Source: an uncultured Fusobacterium sp. (GTDB taxonomy: Bacteria; Fusobacteriota; Fusobacteriia; Fusobacteriales; Fusobacteriaceae). From it: a stretch of DNA of 12,101 bases. The stretch is from positions 1 through 12,101 of the forward strand of contig UQXM01000047.1 in the NCBI GenBank assembly GCA_900545035.1, given 5' to 3'. The position numbers were made by a program, and so were the translations under genes. Of the stretch, positions 6,667 through 12,101 are shown in pieces. The notes under the pieces were generated by a model that did no database searches, was not told where the DNA came from, and saw only the letters and a program-made list of their open reading frames with translations. Each line of letters opens with the position of its first letter. Positions within the stretch are counted from its first letter, which is position 1.

Positions 6667-7531
6667 CAAAAGTCCCCCTTATTTCATTTTCTATCTCTAA
6701 AATTATTTCTTCCGGTGTTGATGCCCCTGCTGTTATTCCTATCTTTTTAACATTATCAAACCAAGAGCTGTTCAATTCTGTCATATCTTGTATAAGATAG
6801 CTTTTTTCGTTTACGCTTTTAGAAATTTCATACAATTTTTTACTGTTTGAACTTTTATTGTCTCCCACAATAAGAACTGTATCCACTTCTTTGGCAAGTT
6901 TTTCCACAGCTTTCTGCCTTTCGTATGTTGCCCCGCATATTTTGCTGAATATTTCAATGTTTTTATATTTTTCATTAATATAATCTTTAATTTGAAAAAA
7001 CAGCTCTTTGTTGAGAGTTGTCTGTGTAAGCAGACAATAATTTTCATTTTCATCAATATGAAGCTCCTTAAATTCTTCAAAAGAATTTACTATTTCCACA
7101 TTTTTTCCAAATGAAACTATTCCTCTCACTTCAGGGTGATTTCTGTCCCCGATAAAAATTATTTTCTTGCCGTCTGCTTCTGCCTCTATAAGTGCTTTTC
7201 TTATTCTTTCCACAAAAACACAAGTGGCATCATAAACTTTTACTTTCTCTTTTTCTAGTATATCATAAATTTCTTTTGTTGTCCCGTGTGCTCTTATTAT
7301 TACCACATCTTTTTTGTTAAGATTTATTTTTTTTTCTTTCAAATCTTCCTCTGAAAGAGTTCTAAATCCTTTTTTTTCCATATCTGAGGTAACTCTTGTA
7401 TTGTGTACAAGCATTCCCAAAATAAAAAGATTTCCATCAAAATTTTTTTCGGCAATAATTTTATTGCACAGATTTATTGCACCTGCAACACCAAAACAGA
7501 ACCCCATTTTTTCAGCTCTTTTTATTTCCAT
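6647..7531 (-). CDS. ispH: 4-hydroxy-3-methylbut-2-enyl diphosphate reductase
   Basis: Iron-sulfur enzyme for the last step of the MEP pathway, reducing HMBPP to IPP and DMAPP in the cytoplasm. The 294-aa product is of normal length. The three cluster cysteines are present: C12 (GFCFGV), C104 (DATC) and C199 (KICGATYERQ). So are the substrate histidines H43 (LVHN), H82 (RAHG) and H132 with E134 (NHPE), plus the phosphate-contacting SSN (227-229) and GASTPE (269-274). The usual DATCP is DATCV here, a small departure beside the cluster. GGAGAAG at the end of ptsH serves as its ribosome binding site, and the gap to ptsH is 5 nt. Its last codons contain the rpsA Shine-Dalgarno. Confidence 0.93.
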   Translation of the reverse strand: MEIKRAEKMGFCFGVAGAINLCNKIIAEKNFDGNLFILGMLVHNTRVTSDMEKKGFRTLSEEDLKEKKINLNKKDVVIIRAHGTTKEIYDILEKEKVKVYDATCVFVERIRKALIEAEADGKKIIFIGDRNHPEVRGIVSFGKNVEIVNSFEEFKELHIDENENYCLLTQTTLNKELFFQIKDYINEKYKNIEIFSKICGATYERQKAVEKLAKEVDTVLIVGDNKSSNSKKLYEISKSVNEKSYLIQDMTELNSSWFDNVKKIGITAGASTPEEIILEIENEIRGTFDDKHGL

Positions 7532-7536
7532 ATAAA

Positions 7537-7806
7537 TTAATCTTCTCCGAATTTATCTTCTTCTATAAGTATTCTCAGTGCTTCAAGCATTTCGTCCTCA
7601 TCAGGTCCGTCTGCTTCCAGCTCAAGCTTTCTTCCTTGTTCTGCCGCAAGAAGCATAAGCCCCATTATACTCTTTCCGTTTATCTCTTCTCCCTCATATC
7701 TCACTTTTATATCCGAATCGTAAGTGACTGCCAGCTGCACAAAAAGAGATGACGGTCTGGCATGAAGTCCTGCTTTATTTTTAATCTGCACTGTTATTTT
7801 CTTCAT
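7537..7806 (-). CDS. ptsH: Phosphocarrier protein HPr
   Basis: Small cytoplasmic phosphocarrier of the phosphoenolpyruvate-sugar phosphotransferase system. It accepts phosphate from EI on His15 and passes it to the sugar-specific EIIA proteins. The 89-aa product has the active-site motif GLHARPSS (H15, R17) and the GKSIMGLM segment with Ser46, the residue modified by HPr kinase in Firmicutes and some other groups; whether that kinase exists here is not visible. The start codon overlaps the ptsI stop as ATGA (4 nt), and AAGGGAG lies inside ptsI upstream. The gene comes after ptsI, the reverse of the common ptsH-ptsI order. Confidence 0.95.
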   Translation of the reverse strand: MKKITVQIKNKAGLHARPSSLFVQLAVTYDSDIKVRYEGEEINGKSIMGLMLLAAEQGRKLELEADGPDEDEMLEALRILIEEDKFGED

Positions 7807-9551
7807 AATTTCTGCTCTCCCTTTATATTTTTTATATATTTTTTCACTGTTTTTCTTACTTCTTCCGAATTTTTACAATTCAGAACAGCTTTTTTTATTT
7901 TTTCAAGCTGGGATATTTTTATTTTTCTTACAAGGTTTCTGGCTCTCGGAATAAAAGCAGGGGACATACTCAAAGTTTTTATTCCGAAACTTAAAAGTAT
8001 CACTATTCCCACAGGCTCTCCTGCCATTTCTCCGCATACAGATGTTTTCTTCCCTTTTTCTGCCGCCGCTTCCGCTACAATATTTATAGCCCTCAACACA
8101 GCAGGATTATAATAATCATAAAGATTATTTTCTTTTTGAGAAAATCTGTCGGCTGCAAGAATATATTGAGCAAGGTCGTTGCTTCCTATTGAAAAGAAAT
8201 CAACATAATCACACATCTGATCAGCCATAAGTATTACGGAAGGAACTTCTACCATTATCCCTGTTTCTATTTCATTTTCAAAATTTACTCCCTCTTTTAC
8301 AAGTTCCTGTTTTATTTCTTCAGTAAGAATTTTTACTTCCTGAATTTCATCTGTATTTGTAATCATAGGGTGCATTATTTTTATATTTCTTGTGCTTCCT
8401 GCTTTTAGTATTGCTCTCAGCTGTGTTTTTAAAATTCCTTTTTTGTCAAGAGTAAATCTTATTCCTCTCTCTCCCAGAGAAGGATTTTGCTCAGGCTTCA
8501 TTTTAAAATACGGCAGACTTTTATCAGCTCCGATATCAAGAGTTCTTATAATAAGAGGTTTCTCTTCTCCTATTTTCCTGCTTACTTTTTCATAAAAATC
8601 AACCTGAATATCTTCGTCGGGAAGTTCTTCTCCCTCCATAAAAATAAATTCTGTCCTTAAAAGCCCCACTCCGTCAGCATTTACCCTTTTAAAAATATTC
8701 TCATCTATTTCCTGTCCCGCATTTATTTCTAAATTTATTTTCACTCCGTCCTTTGTTACAGAGGGCAGAGTAAGAGTTTCTTTTATTTCTTCTTTTTCTT
8801 TTTCATATTCTGTCTGTAAAACTCTGTACTCTCTTAAAGTTTCTACAGAGGGATTGGTTATAACCACAGGCTCTTCACTGTATGTATCAAGAATAATATA
8901 TTCTCCCCATTCCTCTTTCAGAATATTTTTTCCTCCCATAAAAGTAGGAATTTCCAAAGATTTTGCAAGAATTGCTGTATGTGAGGTTTCTCCCACATAA
9001 CCTATAACGATTCCTTTAATATCTATTTTTTTATTATATATGCTCAAAAGCTCTGACGGAAGAATATCTTCCGCAATAAGAATTTTTCCTTCCAAAGCAC
9101 TGTAACCATATTCATTGTCAGCAAGTGCTTCCAAAAGTCTTTCTCCGATATCCTGAATATCCAAAGCTCTCTGTCTGTAAAGAGGATTTTTCATTTTTTT
9201 AAATGAATCCACATATTTTTTTACAGTTCTTTTTATTACCTCTTCCACATTGAGTTTGTCTTTTTTTATTGATTCTTTAATATCATCTCTGAACATAGGA
9301 TCGTCAAGCATCATAAAATGCACTGATAAAATCTGTAAATCTTTTTCAGCCACTTTTCCCTGAAGGTCATGTTTCAAATTGGCCAGCTTTTCTTTGGCAC
9401 TTTTCACAGCATTCTCATATCTTTCTATTTCACTGTCTATATTTTCATCAGAAAGAGAAAAAGATTCTGTTTCAAAATTTTTCTGCCCTTTTAAATAGGG
9501 CTCTGCAATGACTATCCCTTCGTATATACTTTTTCCGTATATTCTTTCCAT
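7803..9551 (-). CDS. ptsI: PTS enzyme I (phosphoenolpyruvate-protein phosphotransferase)
   Basis: First enzyme of the PTS: it autophosphorylates from PEP and transfers phosphate to HPr. The 582-aa product has the full layout. There is an N-terminal HPr-binding and phosphohistidine part with H191 in GETSHTAILAKSLEIPTFMG. The C-terminal PEP-binding barrel has R299 (GLLRTEF), R336 (RTLDIGADK), NPSLGERGIRF (356-366), E435 (GIMVEVPS), N458/D459 (SIGSNDLAQY), R469 and C506 (SVCGEMAG). The length matches the family. The ATG at 9551-9549 has AAAGGGA upstream with an 11-nt spacing, slightly long. It is the first gene of the ptsI-ptsH-ispH-rpsA operon. Confidence 0.95.
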   Translation of the reverse strand: MERIYGKSIYEGIVIAEPYLKGQKNFETESFSLSDENIDSEIERYENAVKSAKEKLANLKHDLQGKVAEKDLQILSVHFMMLDDPMFRDDIKESIKKDKLNVEEVIKRTVKKYVDSFKKMKNPLYRQRALDIQDIGERLLEALADNEYGYSALEGKILIAEDILPSELLSIYNKKIDIKGIVIGYVGETSHTAILAKSLEIPTFMGGKNILKEEWGEYIILDTYSEEPVVITNPSVETLREYRVLQTEYEKEKEEIKETLTLPSVTKDGVKINLEINAGQEIDENIFKRVNADGVGLLRTEFIFMEGEELPDEDIQVDFYEKVSRKIGEEKPLIIRTLDIGADKSLPYFKMKPEQNPSLGERGIRFTLDKKGILKTQLRAILKAGSTRNIKIMHPMITNTDEIQEVKILTEEIKQELVKEGVNFENEIETGIMVEVPSVILMADQMCDYVDFFSIGSNDLAQYILAADRFSQKENNLYDYYNPAVLRAINIVAEAAAEKGKKTSVCGEMAGEPVGIVILLSFGIKTLSMSPAFIPRARNLVRKIKISQLEKIKKAVLNCKNSEEVRKTVKKYIKNIKGEQKL

Positions 9552-9586
9552 TTTTCATCAATCCCTTTTTACCTTAGGCTCTTTAA

Positions 9587-9615
9587 ATTATATATTATTT
9601 AGTCGTTTTTTTCAA
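9587..9615 (-). promoter_or_regulatory. Sigma70 promoter of the ptsI-ptsH-ispH-rpsA operon
   Basis: Read on the minus strand: TTGAAA (9615-9610), a 17-bp spacer, then TATAAT (9592-9587). The expected start is about 9580, giving a short 5' UTR of roughly 29 nt before the ptsI ATG. The -35 is one arm of the inverted repeat at 9610-9628, which might be a regulator site. Confidence 0.75.
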
Positions 9616-9628
9616 TTTTTAGTTGAAA
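9610..9628. repeat. Inverted repeat over the ptsI -35 box
   Basis: TTTCAA (9610-9615) and TTGAAA (9623-9628) are perfect inverted arms separated by 7 bp. One arm is the ptsI -35 hexamer. It could be a repressor operator between the divergent ptsI and glnN promoters, or a chance AT-rich repeat. Confidence 0.3.
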
Positions 9629-9665
9629 GAAATTAAAAAAAATTATTTTTTGTTTTTTATTTTCA

Positions 9666-9694
9666 TTGTAATTAAAGTTCTTTTGTGGTAAAAT
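9666..9694 (+). promoter_or_regulatory. Sigma70 extended -10 promoter of the glutamine synthetase gene
   Basis: TTGTAA (9666-9671), a 17-bp spacer, then TAAAAT (9689-9694) preceded by TGG (9686-9688), which makes a TGn extended -10. The expected start is near 9701, leaving a leader of about 93 nt. The divergent ptsI promoter is about 50 bp away, so one bound protein could affect both. Confidence 0.65.
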
Positions 9695-9716
9695 TTCTCA
9701 TAAATATTTTAAAAGG

Positions 9717-9758
9717 CTGATTCATATATCAGATATATATTAAAAATCTTGTTTTTAA
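9717..9758 (+). promoter_or_regulatory. Glutamine synthetase leader with two small hairpins
   Basis: CTGAT (9717-9721) pairs with ATCAG (9728-9732) over a 6-nt loop. TTAAAAA (9740-9746) pairs with TTTTTAA (9752-9758) over a 5-nt loop and is followed by a T-rich run before the Shine-Dalgarno. The first could be a DNA operator or an RNA stem. The second looks like a weak, all-A/T attenuator. I recognise no known riboswitch class. Confidence 0.3.
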
Positions 9759-9793
9759 ATTTTTTAATTTTTATATACAGGAGGTTTCAAACA

Positions 9794-11911
9794 ATGAATA
9801 ATATGCTGGAAATTTTTGGAAAATTTCATTTTTCAGAACTGGAGCTTAAAAGCAGAGTGCCTAACTCTATTTTTAAGGAATTTAAAGCTGTCCAAAGAGG
9901 AGAAAAAGAACTGTCTATCTCTGTGGCTGAAGTTATAGCAAACGCTGCTAAAAACTGGGCAACTGAAAACGGAGCTACTCACTTCACTCACTGGTTCCAG
10001 CCGCTTACTGATTTGACTGCCGAAAAACATGAATCATTCATTTCTATCTCTTCTGACGGAAATATTCTTTCACAATTTTCCGGTAAAGAACTTATCAAAG
10101 GAGAATCCGATACATCATCATTCCCTAACGGAGGACTTCGTTCTACATTTGAAGCAAGAGGATATACTGCATGGGATTTATCGTCTCCAATGTTTTTGAG
10201 AGGACCGGAAAAAGCTAAATCTCTTTATATTCCCACAGCTTTTATAGGATACAACGGAGAAGCTCTTGATAAAAAAGTTCCTCTTTTAAGGTCGATAAAT
10301 GCTGTTTCCGCTCAAGCTTTGAGAGTAAAAAAAGCTTTGGGGGATACTGAAACTTCCAGAATAGATGTTACTCTTGGAGTGGAGCAAGAATATTTCCTTA
10401 TTGAAAAAAAATTCTGGGAAAACAGACAGGATTTAATGCTTTGCGGAAGAACTCTTTTCGGTTCGCTTCCTCCAAAAGGTCAGGAAATGAATGACCACTA
10501 TTACGGAACTCTGAAAGAAAAAGTTGAAAAATTTATGGCTGAACTTGACAGCGAACTTTGGCAGCTGGGAGTTATGGCAAAAACAAAACATAACGAAGTC
10601 GCTCCAAACCAATTTGAGCTGGCTATAATGTTTGCTTCTGCAAATGTGGCAGTCGACCAAAATCAACTTTCAATGGATGTAATTAAAAAAGTGGCAGACA
10701 GACACGGACTGGCAGCTCTTCTTCACGAAAAGCCTTTCTCAAAAGTAAATGGTTCGGGAAAACATTGCAACTGGTCTTTAGCAACAAATTTGGGAGAAAA
10801 TCTTTTCGACCCGGGAGATATGTCAAAAGATAATCTTCAATTTTTAGTTTTTCTTACAGCAGTAATTGAAGCTGTTGACAGATACTCTCATGTTCTTAGA
10901 GTTTCCACAGCTACTCCGGGAAATGACCACAGACTTGGAGGACATGAAGCACCTCCTGCTATTATTTCAATTTTCTTGGGAGATCCTCTGCAGGAACTTC
11001 TTGAAAACATCGGAAAAATACAGACAACTACACATGAAGAAGTTATGATAGGGCTTGGTGCTTACAATTTCCCTAAAATTCCAAAAGATATTTCAGACAG
11101 AAACAGAACTTCGCCTTTTGCATTCACAGGAAACAAATTTGAATACAGAATGCCGGGTTCAAGTGCTTCTCCGGCAACACCTACATTTATTATAAATACA
11201 ATCGTGGCTGATGTTTTGAGAGAATATGCAGATATTCTTGAAGCTGTTGAAGATAAATCAAAAATGAAGAAAAATATTATTCAGCTGATAAAAGAAAGAT
11301 ACAATCTTCACAAAAAAATTATTTTCAACGGAAACGGATATGATAAAGCATGGGTTGAAGAAGCAGAAGCAAGAGGTCTCAGAAATCTGAAAAATACCGT
11401 GGACGCACTTCCTATTTATATAGAAGAAGATACTATAGCTCTTTTTGAAAGAACAAAAGTTTTAAGCAGAAACGAACTTCATTCTATTTTTGTGGTTTAT
11501 ACTGAAAGATACAATAAACAGCTGAACATCGAAACTTCCACAGCAATAAGAATGGCAAGAAATGAAATCTATCCTGCAATTATGAGATATATGAACAATA
11601 TTGCTTCATCAATCAACAGTATAAGAACAGCAATCGGTGCTGAAAACGAAGAGATGATAGAAGGAGATATAAAACATCTTAATAAAGTTCTGAATGCAAA
11701 AATTCATTTGAGAACATCTCTGGCAGAACTTGAAAATGATTTCGCAAAAGCTGTAAATATTAATGATCAATACGAAAGAGCAAAATTCTATCATTCATGT
11801 ATTGTTCCAAGACTTGAACATCTGAAAGAATGGGCTGATGTTCTTGAACTTGTATGTGAAAAATCTATCTGGCCGTTCCCTGTATATGAGGATTTATTAT
11901 TTAAATTATAA
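9794..11911 (+). CDS. glnN: Type III glutamine synthetase (GSIII)
   Basis: ATP-dependent ligation of ammonia to glutamate, giving glutamine for nitrogen assimilation. The 705-aa length marks it as the large GSIII class (GSI and GSII are about 350-470 aa). Motifs seen: STFEARGYTAWD (117-128), SLYIPTAFIGYNGEALDKKVP (143-163), catalytic VEQEYFL (196-202), KHNEVAPNQFE (265-275), ATP-site NGSGKHCNWSL (319-329), GNDHRLGGHEAPPA (376-389) and RTSPFAFTGNKFEYRMPGS (438-456). I chose the ATG at 9794 because AGGAGG (9779-9784) lies 9 nt upstream. A TTG at 9749 is in frame, but its extension would cover that site. Monocistronic, with its own promoter; known in Bacteroidetes, Cyanobacteria and various anaerobes. 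Confidence 0.93.
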   Translation: MNNMLEIFGKFHFSELELKSRVPNSIFKEFKAVQRGEKELSISVAEVIANAAKNWATENGATHFTHWFQPLTDLTAEKHESFISISSDGNILSQFSGKELIKGESDTSSFPNGGLRSTFEARGYTAWDLSSPMFLRGPEKAKSLYIPTAFIGYNGEALDKKVPLLRSINAVSAQALRVKKALGDTETSRIDVTLGVEQEYFLIEKKFWENRQDLMLCGRTLFGSLPPKGQEMNDHYYGTLKEKVEKFMAELDSELWQLGVMAKTKHNEVAPNQFELAIMFASANVAVDQNQLSMDVIKKVADRHGLAALLHEKPFSKVNGSGKHCNWSLATNLGENLFDPGDMSKDNLQFLVFLTAVIEAVDRYSHVLRVSTATPGNDHRLGGHEAPPAIISIFLGDPLQELLENIGKIQTTTHEEVMIGLGAYNFPKIPKDISDRNRTSPFAFTGNKFEYRMPGSSASPATPTFIINTIVADVLREYADILEAVEDKSKMKKNIIQLIKERYNLHKKIIFNGNGYDKAWVEEAEARGLRNLKNTVDALPIYIEEDTIALFERTKVLSRNELHSIFVVYTERYNKQLNIETSTAIRMARNEIYPAIMRYMNNIASSINSIRTAIGAENEEMIEGDIKHLNKVLNAKIHLRTSLAELENDFAKAVNINDQYERAKFYHSCIVPRLEHLKEWADVLELVCEKSIWPFPVYEDLLFKL

Positions 11912-11949
11912 AAATTTTTTTATTTTTAAGACGGCATATTTAAAATTAT

Positions 11950-11967
11950 TTAAAAAAATTTTTTTAA
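11950..11967. repeat. A7T7 palindrome downstream of the glutamine synthetase gene
   Basis: TTAAAAAAATTTTTTTAA is an exact 18-bp palindrome 39 nt after the stop codon. An all-A/T stem is a weak terminator. It is also a bent A-tract just upstream of the sigmaE-like promoter, where it could act as an UP element. No better terminator for the gene is visible before 12070. Confidence 0.3.
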
Positions 11968-11978
11968 TCAAAAAAAAC

Positions 11979-12012
11979 TTTTTAAACTTTTATGAATAAA
12001 CTGTCGTCTGAA
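11979..12012 (+). promoter_or_regulatory. SigmaE-like promoter for candidate small RNA 2
   Basis: TTTTTAAACTTTT (11979-11991), 14 unconserved bases, then GTCTGAA (12006-12012). Both blocks and the spacing match the site at 1025-1058, and the following GTATAA is also shared. GTCTGAA is close to the sigmaE -10 of enterobacteria. TATAAT at 12016-12021, with TGG before it, could act as a sigma70 extended -10 instead, but no -35 is present at 17 bp. Confidence 0.55.
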
Positions 12013-12017
12013 TGGTA

Positions 12018-12101
12018 TAATATCTTAAAAAAGATATTTATCTCATAAACTTTCCCTTAATGTTTTATAGAGAAGAGGGGTGAAATTTCACCCCTCTTCT
12101 C
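12018..12101 (+). ncRNA. Candidate sigmaE-dependent small RNA 2 (3' end at or past window edge)
   Basis: The segment has no ORF. It would begin with a perfect 8-bp hairpin (AATATCTT 12019-12026, AAAA loop, AAGATATT 12031-12038) right at the expected start. An apparently unpaired pyrimidine-rich stretch with ACTTTCCCTTAATG follows, and the segment ends in the strong palindromic hairpin at 12070-12101. The length would be 84 nt or slightly more. The promoter it shares with candidate 1 suggests the two are co-regulated. It could instead be the leader of a gene beyond the window. Confidence 0.45.
12070..12101 (+). terminator. Perfect 32-bp palindrome, probable terminator hairpin
   Basis: Starting GAGAAGAGGGGTG and ending CACCCCTCTTCTC, the 32 bases are an exact inverted repeat centred between 12085 and 12086. 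As RNA they form a stem of at least 13 bp around AAATTT. The window ends at the last base, so the expected T-tract cannot be seen. The G+C in the stem stands out against its surroundings. Confidence 0.6.

Noticed and set aside
9749..9793. TTG start for the glutamine synthetase
   Set aside because: The 15 extra residues are encoded by an A/T-rich leader and by the Shine-Dalgarno of the ATG at 9794.
9701..9793. Riboswitch in the glutamine synthetase leader
   Set aside because: At about 93 nt, almost all A/T, with only 5- and 7-bp stems, it has none of the conserved cores I know. It is kept only as a leader with small hairpins.
1..12101. CRISPR arrays, tRNA or rRNA genes, insertion sequences, phage genes
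   Set aside because: No spaced repeats, cloverleaf-like segments, transposase motifs or terminal repeats were seen, and the coding genes are all chromosomal housekeeping or ordinary accessory types.

Overview
The window is AT-rich, Gram-negative-type DNA that most resembles a member of the Fusobacteriales (Fusobacterium or a close relative). The reasons are the strong A/T codon bias, a bioG-bioC pair, a six-domain S1 protein placed directly after ispH, a type III glutamine synthetase, and two sigmaE-like promoters. The genus is an inference; the gene identities rest on motifs visible in the translations.

Layout. At the left edge (+ strand) lies the C-terminal part of bioG followed by bioC; together they make the pimeloyl-ACP precursor of biotin. 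A 214-bp gap follows. It holds a sigmaE-like promoter, a short stretch with an unpaired C-rich run, an intrinsic terminator, and then a perfect-consensus sigma70 promoter. That promoter drives a probable operon of four + strand genes: a ROK-family regulator, a PHP-domain phosphoesterase, a MATE transporter and a secreted CAP-domain protein. The operon ends at a hairpin terminator shared with the opposing operon.

The centre and right (- strand) hold a tightly packed operon, ptsI-ptsH-ispH-rpsA. It has 4-nt (ptsI/ptsH) and 20-nt (ispH/rpsA) overlaps and a good sigma70 promoter. It joins the general PTS phosphorelay (EI, HPr), the last step of the MEP isoprenoid pathway, and ribosomal protein S1. 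Divergent from it (+ strand) is a glnN-type glutamine synthetase with its own extended -10 promoter and a leader of about 90 nt.

The most interesting signal is not protein-coding. Two distant intergenic sites (1025-1066 and 11979-12020) share a bipartite motif, TTTTTAAACTTTT-N14-GTCTNAATNGTATAA, with identical spacing and an unconserved spacer. It resembles a sigmaE (RpoE-type ECF) promoter. Each site is followed by a short gene-free segment that ends in a strong hairpin. I read these as two small-RNA genes of one envelope-stress regulon. The first has an exposed ACUCCCCCCAAU seed able to pair with G-rich Shine-Dalgarno sequences, including those of rpsA and the MATE gene in this window. The second begins with a perfect 5' hairpin and ends at a perfect 32-bp palindrome at the window edge.
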